In this document: one piece after another, positions 45,562-54,250 of the stretch | How positions within the stretch are numbered: the stretch's first letter is position 1 | How the letters are laid out: every line of letters starts with the position of its first letter | DNA from: Rhodopirellula europaea 6C | GTDB lineage: Bacteria; Planctomycetota; Planctomycetia; Pirellulales; Pirellulaceae | Length of the DNA stretch: 64,000 bases | Assembly (NCBI RefSeq): GCF_000338295.1 | Contig: NZ_ANMO01000246.1 | Location: 1 to 64,000, forward strand | Reading direction: 5' to 3' | Position numbers and translations under genes: made by a program | Notes under the pieces: generated by a model | The model's input: only the letters and a program-made list of their open reading frames with translations | Databases searched by the model: none | Told to the model about the DNA's origin: nothing

Positions 45562-46763
45562 TGACGACGGAAGACGTGCACGATCGGCTCGAGACCTTGT
45601 CGCGGAAACACGCGATCAAAATCCGAGAAGTTCGCCGCTACATCCACCGCTATCCTGAGCTCTCCGGTTACGAGTATCGAACGACCGAGTTCCTGGCAGA
45701 GATCATTTCCGACCTCGGACTCAAGCCAACCCTCGCGGAAGACAACCGAGGCTTGTTCGTCGACATCGGCGAACCCAGAGAACTCGGACGAACCGCAATC
45801 CGTGCGGACATCGATGCGTTGCCGATTCAGACGATGGTCCAACACCCGTACGCGAGTGGCACAGACCAAGTCATGCACGCATGTGGTCACGACGCGCATG
45901 CTGCGATGGCCTATGGCGCCGCTGCAATCCTGACCGAACTGGCCAGCGAAGGCATGGCGGTCAACAGCCGAATCATCTTCCAGCCGGCAGAAGAAACGAG
46001 CCGCGGTGGCCTACACATGATTCGATCCGGTGCGTTGCAAGGTGTCCATTCAGCAATCGCATTGCACGTGGACCCAACTCGCCCCGTTGGCACGATCGGA
46101 GTTCGCGAAGGAGCCTTTACCGCGGGTTGCGATCTATTCACTGTCGAAATGTCCGGCCAAGGTGGCCACGGCGCACGTCCGCATCTCACCGGCGATCTCG
46201 TCGGTGCCGCGGCGCAGTGGGTGGTCGATATTTATCGACGAGTCCCGCGTGCAATTGATGCTCGCGACGCAGTCGTCATTAACGTTGGCAGCCTTCACAC
46301 CGGCAACGCGCCCAACGTGGTGCCTTCATCGGCTTCGATCAGCGGAACGCTGCGAACACTGTCCTCTGAGAGTGCCGAGAAAGCCAAGGAGATGATGGCC
46401 GAGATCTCACGATCAATCGCATCCATTCATTCTTGCCGCATCGATTTGGAATTTGGGCAACACACGCCTCCCGTGATCAACGACGCGGCAATCGCGCGAC
46501 GGCTTCGCAATGCTGGCATCGAAATTCTTGGTGAGGCCAACGTCCGCGACATCGCACAGCCAAGCATGGGCGCCGAAGACTTTTCATTCATGGCCCAGCA
46601 AGTTCCCGCGGCAATGTTCCGGCTAGGTGTTGCCGGAATCGACGTCGGCAGCGAACCGCTCCACACACCCAAATTCGACATCGATGAATCCGCATTGCCA
46701 ATCGGCGCCAGCGTTCTGGCGTTGGCAGCGATCCTCGATGATCCCAGTGTGGTTTCCGCCTAG
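45558..46763 (+). CDS. M20 family amidohydrolase (peptidase M20D type)
   Basis: The 401-residue protein matches M20D (hippurate/IAA-amino-acid hydrolase): RRYIHRYPELSGYEYRTTEFL, TAIRADIDALP, HACGHDAHAAMAYG with the metal-binding His and Asp, FQPAEE, and SGQGGHGARPHLTGDLV. Late GAEDFSF adds another metal ligand region. Typical reaction: removal of an N-acyl group from an amino acid. The start ATG 45558 overlaps the DUF4235 stop. The YbdK-like ligase follows after 86 bases. Confidence 0.9.
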   Translation: MMTTEDVHDRLETLSRKHAIKIREVRRYIHRYPELSGYEYRTTEFLAEIISDLGLKPTLAEDNRGLFVDIGEPRELGRTAIRADIDALPIQTMVQHPYASGTDQVMHACGHDAHAAMAYGAAAILTELASEGMAVNSRIIFQPAEETSRGGLHMIRSGALQGVHSAIALHVDPTRPVGTIGVREGAFTAGCDLFTVEMSGQGGHGARPHLTGDLVGAAAQWVVDIYRRVPRAIDARDAVVINVGSLHTGNAPNVVPSSASISGTLRTLSSESAEKAKEMMAEISRSIASIHSCRIDLEFGQHTPPVINDAAIARRLRNAGIEILGEANVRDIAQPSMGAEDFSFMAQQVPAAMFRLGVAGIDVGSEPLHTPKFDIDESALPIGASVLALAAILDDPSVVSA

Positions 46764-46849
46764 AACGCTCATCTCTTTCGTCTCATCCACTTCGTTTCTG
46801 TCCGGTCTGGTTTCCAATCGGCGGATCCTACATTGATCGGAGAACAACC

Positions 46850-47968
46850 GTGTCTTTCAAAGTCCCCACCGTCGGTGTTGAAGAAGAGTATCAGCTTGTT
46901 GATCCACAAAGTGGAGCGTTGATACCGAACTGCAAAGAGGTCATGAGAACGATTCGTCGCAACGGTGGCTCCGAGGAAGCCCACTCAGAGATCCAACACG
47001 AATTGCATTTGAATCAAATCGAAATGGCGTCGGACGTTTGCAGCTCACTGGAAGAAGTCCGTGACGCTCTCACACAAACTCGACGAATGCTGATTGACGC
47101 GGCTCGCTCGAATGAATCGGAGCTGGCGTCCGCTGGCACAAACCCGTTGCCGATCCCTGCGGACGAAGCGTTGACTCCGAAGGATCGCTATCAAGCGATG
47201 ACGGATCGGTACCAGCAAATTGCTCGAGATCTGTTCATCTTCGGCTGTCACGTTCACGTTGCGATGGAAGACCGCGAACTCGGCATCCAAGTCATGAATC
47301 GTTGCCGTCGTTGGCTTCCCATTTTGCAAGCGATCACTGCGAATTCACCTTTCTGGGATGGCGTCGACACTGGCTATGCGAGTTATCGACGCGAGCTTTG
47401 GGCACAGTGGCCAATGGCGGGCCCACCAGCCCACTTTGATTCGTTGGCCGATTATCAAAGCTGCGTGGATGACTTGGTTGCTTGCGGAGCGATCAAAGAC
47501 GAGAGTTTTCTGTATTGGGACATTCGCCTGCCCACTCGTGTTCCCACGATCGAGTTTCGAGCCGCCGACGTGATGACTCGGGTTGAGGAAACGGTGGGTT
47601 ACGTCGGAATGATCCGCGCAATCGTGATGCTTGCGGTCTCCGAAGAGGAACTGGGCAAACCGATCGCCCCGATTCGCCCCTCCGTTTTGTCCTACGCGAT
47701 CTGGCACGCGGCCCGCTATGGGATGAACGATCAGCTCGTTGACCCTGAATCTTGCGAGATGGTTCCCGCGTCGGAACTACTCAATCGCCTGATGACCGCA
47801 CTCGATCCTGCACTCAAAGCGACCGGCGAGGCCCGTCCGGTCGAAGCATTCGCAAACGAGTTGATCAAATCGGGAACGGGTGCTGATCGTCAGAGGCGAG
47901 GCGGAGAATTGAGCAGTGTGGTCGCTAGCGTAGTCTCCGAAACCGTCCCATCCGCCATCCTCGCTTAA
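46850..47968 (+). CDS. Carboxylate-amine ligase, YbdK/GCS2 family
   Basis: The GTG at 46850 gives 372 residues. The GCS2 signatures are clear: VGVEEEYQLVDPQSGAL, HSEIQHELHLNQIEM, ASAGTNPLP, FIFGCHVHV, and FYWDIRLPTRVPTIEFRAADV (with SFLYWDIR). E. coli YbdK has weak gamma-glutamyl-cysteine synthetase activity, and the real substrates of the family are unclear. It follows the M20 hydrolase, which would make or remove amide bonds of the same class. Confidence 0.9.
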   Translation: MSFKVPTVGVEEEYQLVDPQSGALIPNCKEVMRTIRRNGGSEEAHSEIQHELHLNQIEMASDVCSSLEEVRDALTQTRRMLIDAARSNESELASAGTNPLPIPADEALTPKDRYQAMTDRYQQIARDLFIFGCHVHVAMEDRELGIQVMNRCRRWLPILQAITANSPFWDGVDTGYASYRRELWAQWPMAGPPAHFDSLADYQSCVDDLVACGAIKDESFLYWDIRLPTRVPTIEFRAADVMTRVEETVGYVGMIRAIVMLAVSEEELGKPIAPIRPSVLSYAIWHAARYGMNDQLVDPESCEMVPASELLNRLMTALDPALKATGEARPVEAFANELIKSGTGADRQRRGGELSSVVASVVSETVPSAILA

Positions 47969-48056
47969 TCGTTGGCCCGAAAATTGCTCGGCCATCAACC
48001 AAACTGATCGACAAACGATTCTTCAAACGATAATCTTTCACACTGGGTGATCTCCT

Positions 48057-49601
48057 ATGGCAGCAGGCACCGCTCTCCAAGCCCCTCACAATGAGACGGG
48101 GGCCCAATCCGCACCTCGCTCAAAGTGGTCCAAATCCATGCCCAACCTACTCGTCATTGACGACGATCGCACCATCTTAGCTCTCGCTGAGAAGGCGCTG
48201 GCTCCCATTGCCGACGTGTCGGTCGCCGCGAATGCCGCAGACGGTTTAGGACTGCTTCGCGAAGGCGAATTCGATGCGGTGCTTCTGGACATTCAGCTTC
48301 CCGATCAAAACGGATTGGCCGTCTATTGCGAAATTCGCGAGCATGATCGTCGCATTCCAGTGATCTTCATGACTGTCGAAGCGGCCAGCAACACCGCGAT
48401 CGAAGCGATGCAGTTGGGAGCCTTCGACTACATCGCGAAACCATTGAACGTCGAGTCACTTCGCGACCTCGTTGAGAAAGCGATCGAGCAGCGACAGATC
48501 AGCAGCGTTCCAGTTGCTATCTCAGCTGACGACGAAGGTGGCGATCAATCGGCTGAGCTGTTCATCGGTCGATCACCAGTCATGCTGGATGTTTTCAAAG
48601 CAGTCGGGAAGGTTGCCAAGCAAGACGTGCCGATCCTGGTTCGTGGCGAAAGTGGGACGGGCAAGGAGCTCGTCGCACGAGCTCTTTTCCAATACAGCCA
48701 TCGACGCGATGAGACGTTCTTGGCGGTGAACTGTGCCGCTCTACCAGATAACTTGCTCGAAAGCGAATTGTTTGGTCACGAGAAGGGTGCCTTCACCGGA
48801 GCTGAGTCACGCCGGATCGGTAAGTTCGAACAATGCAATGGCGGCACGCTGTTCTTGGACGAAATCGGAGACATGGCCCCCACCGTCCAAGCAAAAGTTC
48901 TTCGCGTTCTGCAGGAACAACGCTTCGAGCGTGTCGGTGGCAACAAAGAACTAACAACGAACGTGCGAATCATCGCCGCGACCAACCGACCACTCGAACA
49001 AATGGTGGAAGACGGCGATTATCGCGAAGATCTGCTGTATCGACTCAATGGTGTCACCATCGAGTTGCCGCCTCTTCGCGATCGATTGAGCGACGTGCCC
49101 GCGTTGATTCGGTTCTTCCTCGCACAGGCAAAAGTCGAGTTCAACAAACCAGATCTGGAAGGCTTGTCACCGGAAGCCGTCGATTTGCTGACGGTTTACG
49201 ATTGGCCCGGAAACGTTCGACAATTGAGAGCTGTCATTCGTCGATGCGTTTTGGACACGGTGATGCCCGTCATCACTCCCGACACGTTGCCCGATGCAAT
49301 TGCTGGTTCGCGACACAGCGGAGGCAAATCGGAATCCGACAAAACCGACAAGCTCGAAAATGAAGCTCCAGGCAGTCAACTGCCACAATTGGTCCAGCGT
49401 CTGCTGAAAGAGAAGTCGACCAATGTATATGGCGAATCAATGGAGTACATGGAACGCTTTGTGATCCTGCAGGTGCTTCAAGCCACCGACGGAAACCAAA
49501 GCCAAGCAGCTGAGATTCTCGGAATTACCCGCGGAAAACTTCGCGATCGAATCAACTCCTACAACATTGTGCTGAAAAGCGACGTTGCAGTTGAGTCTTG
49601 A
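48057..49601 (+). CDS. NtrC-type sigma-54-dependent response regulator
   Basis: The 514-residue protein has three parts. A receiver domain has LLVIDDDRT, phospho-acceptor Asp78 and Lys128. A sigma-54 activating AAA+ domain has Walker A GESGTGKE (197-204), GAFTGA (244-249, contacts sigma-54) and Walker B GGTLFLDEIGDM. A C-terminal Fis-like HTH has GNQSQAAEILGITRGKLRDRI. It needs a phosphodonor; no kinase is adjacent, but an Hpt-like gene follows after 149 bases. ATG 48138 (MPNLLVIDDD) is a shorter alternative start. Confidence 0.93.
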   Translation: MAAGTALQAPHNETGAQSAPRSKWSKSMPNLLVIDDDRTILALAEKALAPIADVSVAANAADGLGLLREGEFDAVLLDIQLPDQNGLAVYCEIREHDRRIPVIFMTVEAASNTAIEAMQLGAFDYIAKPLNVESLRDLVEKAIEQRQISSVPVAISADDEGGDQSAELFIGRSPVMLDVFKAVGKVAKQDVPILVRGESGTGKELVARALFQYSHRRDETFLAVNCAALPDNLLESELFGHEKGAFTGAESRRIGKFEQCNGGTLFLDEIGDMAPTVQAKVLRVLQEQRFERVGGNKELTTNVRIIAATNRPLEQMVEDGDYREDLLYRLNGVTIELPPLRDRLSDVPALIRFFLAQAKVEFNKPDLEGLSPEAVDLLTVYDWPGNVRQLRAVIRRCVLDTVMPVITPDTLPDAIAGSRHSGGKSESDKTDKLENEAPGSQLPQLVQRLLKEKSTNVYGESMEYMERFVILQVLQATDGNQSQAAEILGITRGKLRDRINSYNIVLKSDVAVES

Positions 49602-49750
49602 TTTGGCAATCGCGCGACGCCGCTTTGAAGGCGTCGCCCAGCGTTGCTAGTTCGCGAAAGAGTTCGTTGAATCGCGATACAAACGAACTTCCCACACCTT
49701 CCTTCCAGAGATCGGCATTCGCTCGATCGACTATCCCCACCCACTTTCCC

Positions 49751-50104
49751 ATGACCGAAGCCCAACGCCAACGCTTCGCCGCGGCTCTTCAGCGAGTTGC
49801 CGGTGACGAAGACATGCTCGTGATGCTCGCTAGCATTGCAGCCGAAGATGGACCTCCGATGCTGAAGCAAGTGCACACGCACGTCGAGAGCCTTGAACTG
49901 AGTGAAGCCGCTCGAGTCGGACACGCACTCAAGGGGCTGCTGAGCACGTTTGAAAGCGGCCCACCCGTCGATGAACTGCAGCCGATGATTGATGCCGCAC
50001 GAAAAGACGATGGCAACGCCACGCAGCTCGCCCATGCCTCGGTATCGCCGAAGTTAGAGCAGCTGCTAGGCGAGATTGAAGAACTCGCCGGAACCGGAAA
50101 ATGA
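49751..50104 (+). CDS. Hpt-like phosphotransfer domain protein
   Basis: This 117-residue helical protein contains HALKGLLSTF with His58, in the Hpt pattern HxLKG, within a region of amphipathic helices. Hpt proteins shuttle phosphate between hybrid kinases and regulators. It sits directly after the NtrC-type gene and upstream of the single-domain and hybrid kinase genes, so it may complete a phosphorelay. The assignment rests on the short motif and helical character. Confidence 0.7.
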   Translation: MTEAQRQRFAAALQRVAGDEDMLVMLASIAAEDGPPMLKQVHTHVESLELSEAARVGHALKGLLSTFESGPPVDELQPMIDAARKDDGNATQLAHASVSPKLEQLLGEIEELAGTGK

Positions 50105-50301
50105 CCGGCTAGCGACCAGGCAATTTTTGCTAAGACAGCCTTGATAGCGAGGCGGTCGCTCTCCGCACTGCAACGGAGCTTTTCCCGTTGCGTGGCAACT
50201 CGGCCAAGATCGAGTCGCACCTAGATTGAGGCCGATTGGATGCGGTGGCGTCTCAGTCTCACGGACCGTGGACGCCGCACGCATCGCGGCAAACCATTCG
50301 C

Positions 50302-50475
50302 CTAGTTGGCTGACCACATGATCAACGCCACGACGCCGGAGACGACGGCGAGCACCGCGAGGTAGCTCAGTGCGACGAAGATGAATGGTGTTCCGGGAGC
50401 TTGTTCGCCGAGCGGACGCTCGTTATCGGTCACAGCTTTTTTTGTTTCTTCAATGATGCCAGTGTCGTTGGCCAT
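50302..50475 (-). CDS. Small single-helix membrane protein
   Basis: ATG at 50475, with AAGGA upstream on the minus strand, gives 57 residues. The N-terminus is hydrophilic, then PFIFVALSYLAVLAVVSGVVALIMW forms one membrane helix. Unrecognised; a candidate regulatory micro-protein. Confidence 0.65.
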   Translation of the reverse strand: MANDTGIIEETKKAVTDNERPLGEQAPGTPFIFVALSYLAVLAVVSGVVALIMWSAN

Positions 50476-50865
50476 GATCAAATCCTTCGTTCGAGTGCGT
50501 CCCCGCAAACCGCCGGGACATTGAACAAACAACAGACGCAACGACCGTGCCATTCGGCGCTACAAATCTTGCTCCGCGGTGAAATCGGGGACCGCCACGC
50601 GTCAGCCATGCGGTCATTTCATGCCGTGATTCAACGGCCGATGATCGAGCAATTCCCACAAGGCGGGCGTCGGATGGTTGATCAGGAACCATCTGCTAGA
50701 TTTCCAAAACGCACTCCCCAACAAAAACTCAGGTCTAAAACACTGGAGAATCTGCCCGTCGGACGCAAACCCAGCTCAACTTGAATCGAAATCGCGAATT
50801 TGCGGCATGTCGTTTGCTTACTGTCCCGAGCGAACAAACACTCCCTCGTTGCATGGAAGAAAACG
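50476..50865. other. Intergenic region before csrA
   Basis: These 390 bases lie between the small membrane gene (minus) and csrA (plus). No gene is convincing. Promoters for both genes should be here. Confidence 0.5.
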
Positions 50866-51090
50866 ATGTTGGTATTGAGTCGAAAAGCTGGCGAACAACT
50901 GGTCATTGGCGACAATGTGGTCATCACTGTGTCGAAGATCAGCGGCAACCGAGTCTCGATTGCGATTGACGCTCCCCGTGAAGTTTCGATTCAGCGAGGA
51001 GAGCTTGCCAGCGAACCAGTCGCAACGCGATCCGCTCAACAAGGCGGAACCGCCGCTGCCTCAGTTCATGTTGCCGCGCATCACGCGTGA
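50866..51090 (+). CDS. csrA: Carbon storage regulator CsrA
   Basis: The 74-residue protein starts MLVLSRKAGEQLVIGDNVVITVSKISGNRVSIAIDAPREVSIQRGE, which aligns with CsrA/RsmA: the beta strands, the G-x-V-x-x-A-I-D-A-P-x-E-V core and the RNA-binding Arg in IQRGE. A short Ala-rich tail replaces the usual helix. CsrA binds mRNA leaders at GGA motifs and represses or stabilises them. The gene is isolated; a flagellin lies 16 kb away and could be a target. Confidence 0.9.
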   Translation: MLVLSRKAGEQLVIGDNVVITVSKISGNRVSIAIDAPREVSIQRGELASEPVATRSAQQGGTAAASVHVAAHHA

Positions 51091-51820
51091 GCCCGCTGAG
51101 CTGCGACAATCTTGAATATGCTTTCACCAGGGTATCGACGCCCTAGCTCGAAAGCGACCTTGTTCCATCTTTGGACGAGTTGCGCAAACGGTGCATTGAT
51201 CCATCGTTGCAAGTTTTGAGAAACAGAATCGCCGGCTTCGCTTACCATCCGCACGGTTGCGACTTAGCCCGCCCTGCATCAGCTTCGCCAGGCAAGAAAT
51301 CTCCTTGCATTGCCCGCCACTCTGGCTGTTGGCAATCCCTGACGTTGCAGGAAGACCGCACGCGCGGTGAACATCGCTTCAAATCCTTCCAAGATGTATC
51401 GATGCCGGTCATCCGCTCCTCTCGCCGGTTGCTCCCCACAAATCTCGTGGCCTTCCGATGTAAACCGCGAAAGAACATTGCTTGAGTTTGCTACAAGCTG
51501 AACGGTCGTGAGTCAAAAGCATCCTCGGTGATGCCGCTCAGCAGACCCTATCTGAGCACCAGCCTTCTCAATTCTGAAATGAAGCTCCTTGTTTGCTGTC
51601 CAGCGTTCGTGACGTTGCTTGACACATGCAGTCAGTGTTTCTCAAGCATGAAATAGAAAACCACCAGTGTCATGCGATGCCAGCCTGCTCGTGAAAACGT
51701 GGCGTTATCGAACCTTGGCACACCGTTTGCCTTTCTTGTTCATCCGCGGCAATGACGCGAAACACTTAACTCGATCGGGCGACAAGCCGCTTCCTCGATC
51801 CAATTCAAATTGAGAACCAA
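51091..51820. other. Longest intergenic region, nothing recognised
   Basis: No coding, repeat or RNA feature could be supported in these 730 bases. Short open frames have compositions unlike neighbouring genes. Confidence 0.5.
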
Positions 51821-52084
51821 ATGAACAAGACATTTTTGATGACGCTGCTTTCGCTTTCGCTGGGCTTTGCAACTGTTGGTTGTGATGTTGAGAAAACACG
51901 TGAGGGCGAGATGCCCGACGTGGACGTCGACGGTGGTCAACTGCCTGGCTACGACGTGGACGGCCCCGAAGTCGACGTGACGACCGAGGAAAGCAAGGTC
52001 AAGGTTCCCGACGTGGACGTGGACATGGAAGAAAAGACCATCACCACGCCTGACGTTGACATCGACCTTCCCGCGGACGAGTGA
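51821..52084 (+). CDS. Lipoprotein with PDVDVD repeats
   Basis: The 87-residue protein has a lipoprotein signal ending in TVGC (Cys21). The mature part is built of acidic near-repeats: PDVDVDGGQLP, YDVDGPEVDV, VKVPDVDVDMEEK, TTPDVDIDLPADE. No Cys or aromatic core, so probably extended and metal-binding or charge-bearing. It may be located in the outer membrane. Unknown function. Confidence 0.8.
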   Translation: MNKTFLMTLLSLSLGFATVGCDVEKTREGEMPDVDVDGGQLPGYDVDGPEVDVTTEESKVKVPDVDVDMEEKTITTPDVDIDLPADE

Positions 52085-52167
52085 TCAACGCATTGACCAT
52101 CCGCGGCTTACCAAGCATGCGGAAGGTCCTGTGCTAACGAACTCTATCCCCATTCAAGGAGATTGAC

Positions 52168-52347
52168 ATGACGACTGCTGTAAAGAATGAAAACACCGTG
52201 CTGAAGGTGATTCTCGCGATCCTGCTCCCGCCACTTGCCGTTTACATGGACAAGGGGGTTGGAACTCAGTTCCTGCTGAACATCGTGCTGACACTGGTTG
52301 GTTTCTGGATCATCGGAATCATCCACGCGTTGTTGGTCGTGCTGTAG
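52168..52347 (+). CDS. Pmp3/YqaE (UPF0057) membrane peptide
   Basis: A 59-residue protein beginning MTTAVKNENTVLKVILAILL, with AAGGAG at 52156-52160 ahead of it. The pattern ILAILLPPLAVYMDKGVG...FLLNIVLTLVGFWIIGIIHALLVVL is the Pmp3/YqaE two-helix signature (PPLAV in the first helix, LNIVLTLxGxxPG-like in the second). Yeast Pmp3 and bacterial relatives maintain membrane potential under salt or cold stress. Confidence 0.9.
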   Translation: MTTAVKNENTVLKVILAILLPPLAVYMDKGVGTQFLLNIVLTLVGFWIIGIIHALLVVL

Positions 52348-52384
52348 GCCGACACCTTCACGTAGAAGATGACAAAATCGAATT

Positions 52385-52427
52385 GGGCGACCCGGTGGTG
52401 TAACGAATCACTTAGTCGCCCTTTTCT
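52385..52427 (+). terminator. Rho-independent terminator after the Pmp3 gene
   Basis: GGGCGAC (52385-52391) pairs with GTCGCCC (52415-52421) over a 23-base loop, followed by TTTTCT. It stands between the Pmp3 and DUF421 genes. Confidence 0.7.
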
Positions 52428-52469
52428 ATTTCCCTCCGCACCCACGCCACTCAACCAGGATGGACTCAG

Positions 52470-53015
52470 ATGTTTGAAAAGTGGATTGACATCTCGTCAA
52501 CCGAGATCGCCGGCATTTTGCTCACGGCAGTCTTCGCCTATGGAGCGGTGCTGGCGTACACACGTGTGACCGGACTGAGAAGTTTCTCCAAGATGTCCGC
52601 ACCCGACTTCGCAATGACAATCGCGACCGGTTCGATACTCGGTGCGACCATCACGCAGCCGTCACCGACGCTGTTCATGGGAGCACTCTCGCTGCTTGCG
52701 TTGTTTACGATCCAGTGGACGATCGCCTTCTTGCGTCGCCGATCCAGCAAGTTCAGCGATTGCATCGATAATCAACCGGTCTTGCTGATGGCCGGCTCAA
52801 CAATTCTTCATGAAAATCTCCGTCGGGCCAACCTAACGGAAAACGATTTAATGGGAAAACTAAGAGAAGCCAACGCGTGCAACTTCAACCAAGTCCTAGC
52901 GGTTGTCTTCGAAACGACCGGTGACATTTCCGTCCTTCACTCATCCACAGACACGCCCGTCGATCCGCGGATACTTCAAAACGTCTACGATGCAGAACGA
53001 CTGAACTCGAATTGA
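52470..53015 (+). CDS. DUF421 (YetF-like) membrane protein
   Basis: The 181-residue protein shows the DUF421 pattern: three helices (EIAGILLTAVFAYGAVLAYTRVTGLRSFSKMSAPDFAMTIATGSILGATI, then LFMGALSLLALFTIQW) and the cytosolic domain with VLLMAGSTILHENLRRANLTENDLMGKLREANACNFNQVLAVVFETTGDISVL. B. subtilis YetF and related DUF421 proteins are linked to general-stress and germination. Role not known. Confidence 0.88.
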   Translation: MFEKWIDISSTEIAGILLTAVFAYGAVLAYTRVTGLRSFSKMSAPDFAMTIATGSILGATITQPSPTLFMGALSLLALFTIQWTIAFLRRRSSKFSDCIDNQPVLLMAGSTILHENLRRANLTENDLMGKLREANACNFNQVLAVVFETTGDISVLHSSTDTPVDPRILQNVYDAERLNSN

Positions 53016-53095
53016 TTTCGAATTGGATCATCGATCCTGGTCAGGCTTTGACCAGCGTTCTCACACCAATTTCCTGAGTCCCGAAAGGTGACAAG

Positions 53096-54247
53096 ATGTC
53101 GACCGCATTCAACGTCCTGATCTATTTGCTGTTCGGCGTGTTGGTTTTCGGCTCTCTCGCACCGCTGAGCTCTCATCCGCATTGGTTCATTCGAGGATGG
53201 GATTTTCCGCGTGTCCAAATTGTTTTGATCGCGATTGTGGCGGCAATCGCATTTGTTGCCGTCAACATGGTCAATTCGCGAGCTCCCGCGATCAGCTGCA
53301 TCTCCATTTCCATCCTGGCAACTGCGATTGCCGGTTGGCATTTGTTCCGCATCATCCCCTACACAATTCTCTCCAAGACTCAGGCGACGACGTGGGACGT
53401 TGTCCAAGAAGACGAGGAATCCGCTAGCCAACGCCGCTTTCGATTGTTGGTGACCAACGTTGAAATGGAAAACGATCGTTTCGAACAATGGTCGAAAGTG
53501 GTCCGGGACACCGACGTCGACATGGTGATTGCAGCGGAAATCGATGATCGTTGGAAACCAACATTGGAAAAGCTTAAGTCGATCTTCCCGCATCAGATTA
53601 TCTATCCACAGGACAATTGGTACGGCATGGCGATGCTATCGCGCCTGCCGATTCGCGAAAGCGAAATACGCTTCCGAATTCAGGACGACATTCCGTCGAT
53701 CGATGCGATGGTCGAACTGCCCAGCGGCGACGAAATTCGGGTGATCGGAGTTCACCCACGACCGCCCGAACCCATCCGCGACAACGATGCGACGGCGCGA
53801 GATGCTGAATTGGTCATCTGGGGAAAAGAATTGGCGGAAGACGATCGTCCCATCGTGATCGGTGGCGACTTGAACGATGTTGCTTGGTCTCCCTCCACGC
53901 GATTATTTCTACGACTCAGCCAACTACTCGATCCCCGCCGTGGCCGTGGTTTCTTCAACTCATTCCACGCCGACCACGTTTGGATGCGTTTTCCATTGGA
54001 CCATGTTTTCCACTCCACGCACTTTGGCGTCCGTGATCTGCAGCGTTTAGGTCACGTCGGATCCGATCACTTTCCGATTTTGATCGATCTGCAACTGCAA
54101 CCAGTGCTGAAGCAGGAGCAAGAACCTTTGGAAGAGAAGGCCAGTGACGAAGAAGAAGCGGAAGAAAAGTTGCAGCGGGCCGTTGAATCGGAGGAAATCA
54201 GCATGTCGTTCTCACCATTGTCAACGCGTACGCCTGCGATCGGCTGA
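53096..54247 (+). CDS. Membrane-anchored endonuclease/exonuclease/phosphatase-fold protein
   Basis: The 383-residue protein has three N-terminal helices (about 5-90) and an EEP catalytic domain. MVIAAEIDD holds the metal-binding Glu, VIGVHPRPPEP and IGGDLNDVAWS the active-site His and Asp/Asn, and HVGSDHFPIL the terminal Asp-His. Related fused domains act as phosphodiesterases on lipids or nucleotides. An acidic Glu-rich tail of about 40 residues is unusual. The stop is followed immediately by the phosphatidylcholine-synthase-like gene. Confidence 0.85.
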   Translation: MSTAFNVLIYLLFGVLVFGSLAPLSSHPHWFIRGWDFPRVQIVLIAIVAAIAFVAVNMVNSRAPAISCISISILATAIAGWHLFRIIPYTILSKTQATTWDVVQEDEESASQRRFRLLVTNVEMENDRFEQWSKVVRDTDVDMVIAAEIDDRWKPTLEKLKSIFPHQIIYPQDNWYGMAMLSRLPIRESEIRFRIQDDIPSIDAMVELPSGDEIRVIGVHPRPPEPIRDNDATARDAELVIWGKELAEDDRPIVIGGDLNDVAWSPSTRLFLRLSQLLDPRRGRGFFNSFHADHVWMRFPLDHVFHSTHFGVRDLQRLGHVGSDHFPILIDLQLQPVLKQEQEPLEEKASDEEEAEEKLQRAVESEEISMSFSPLSTRTPAIG

Positions 54248-54250
54248 GTG

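Noticed and set aside
51171-51485. A 104-codon open frame on the plus strand
   Set aside because: No ribosome site, no family character, and a composition unlike nearby genes.
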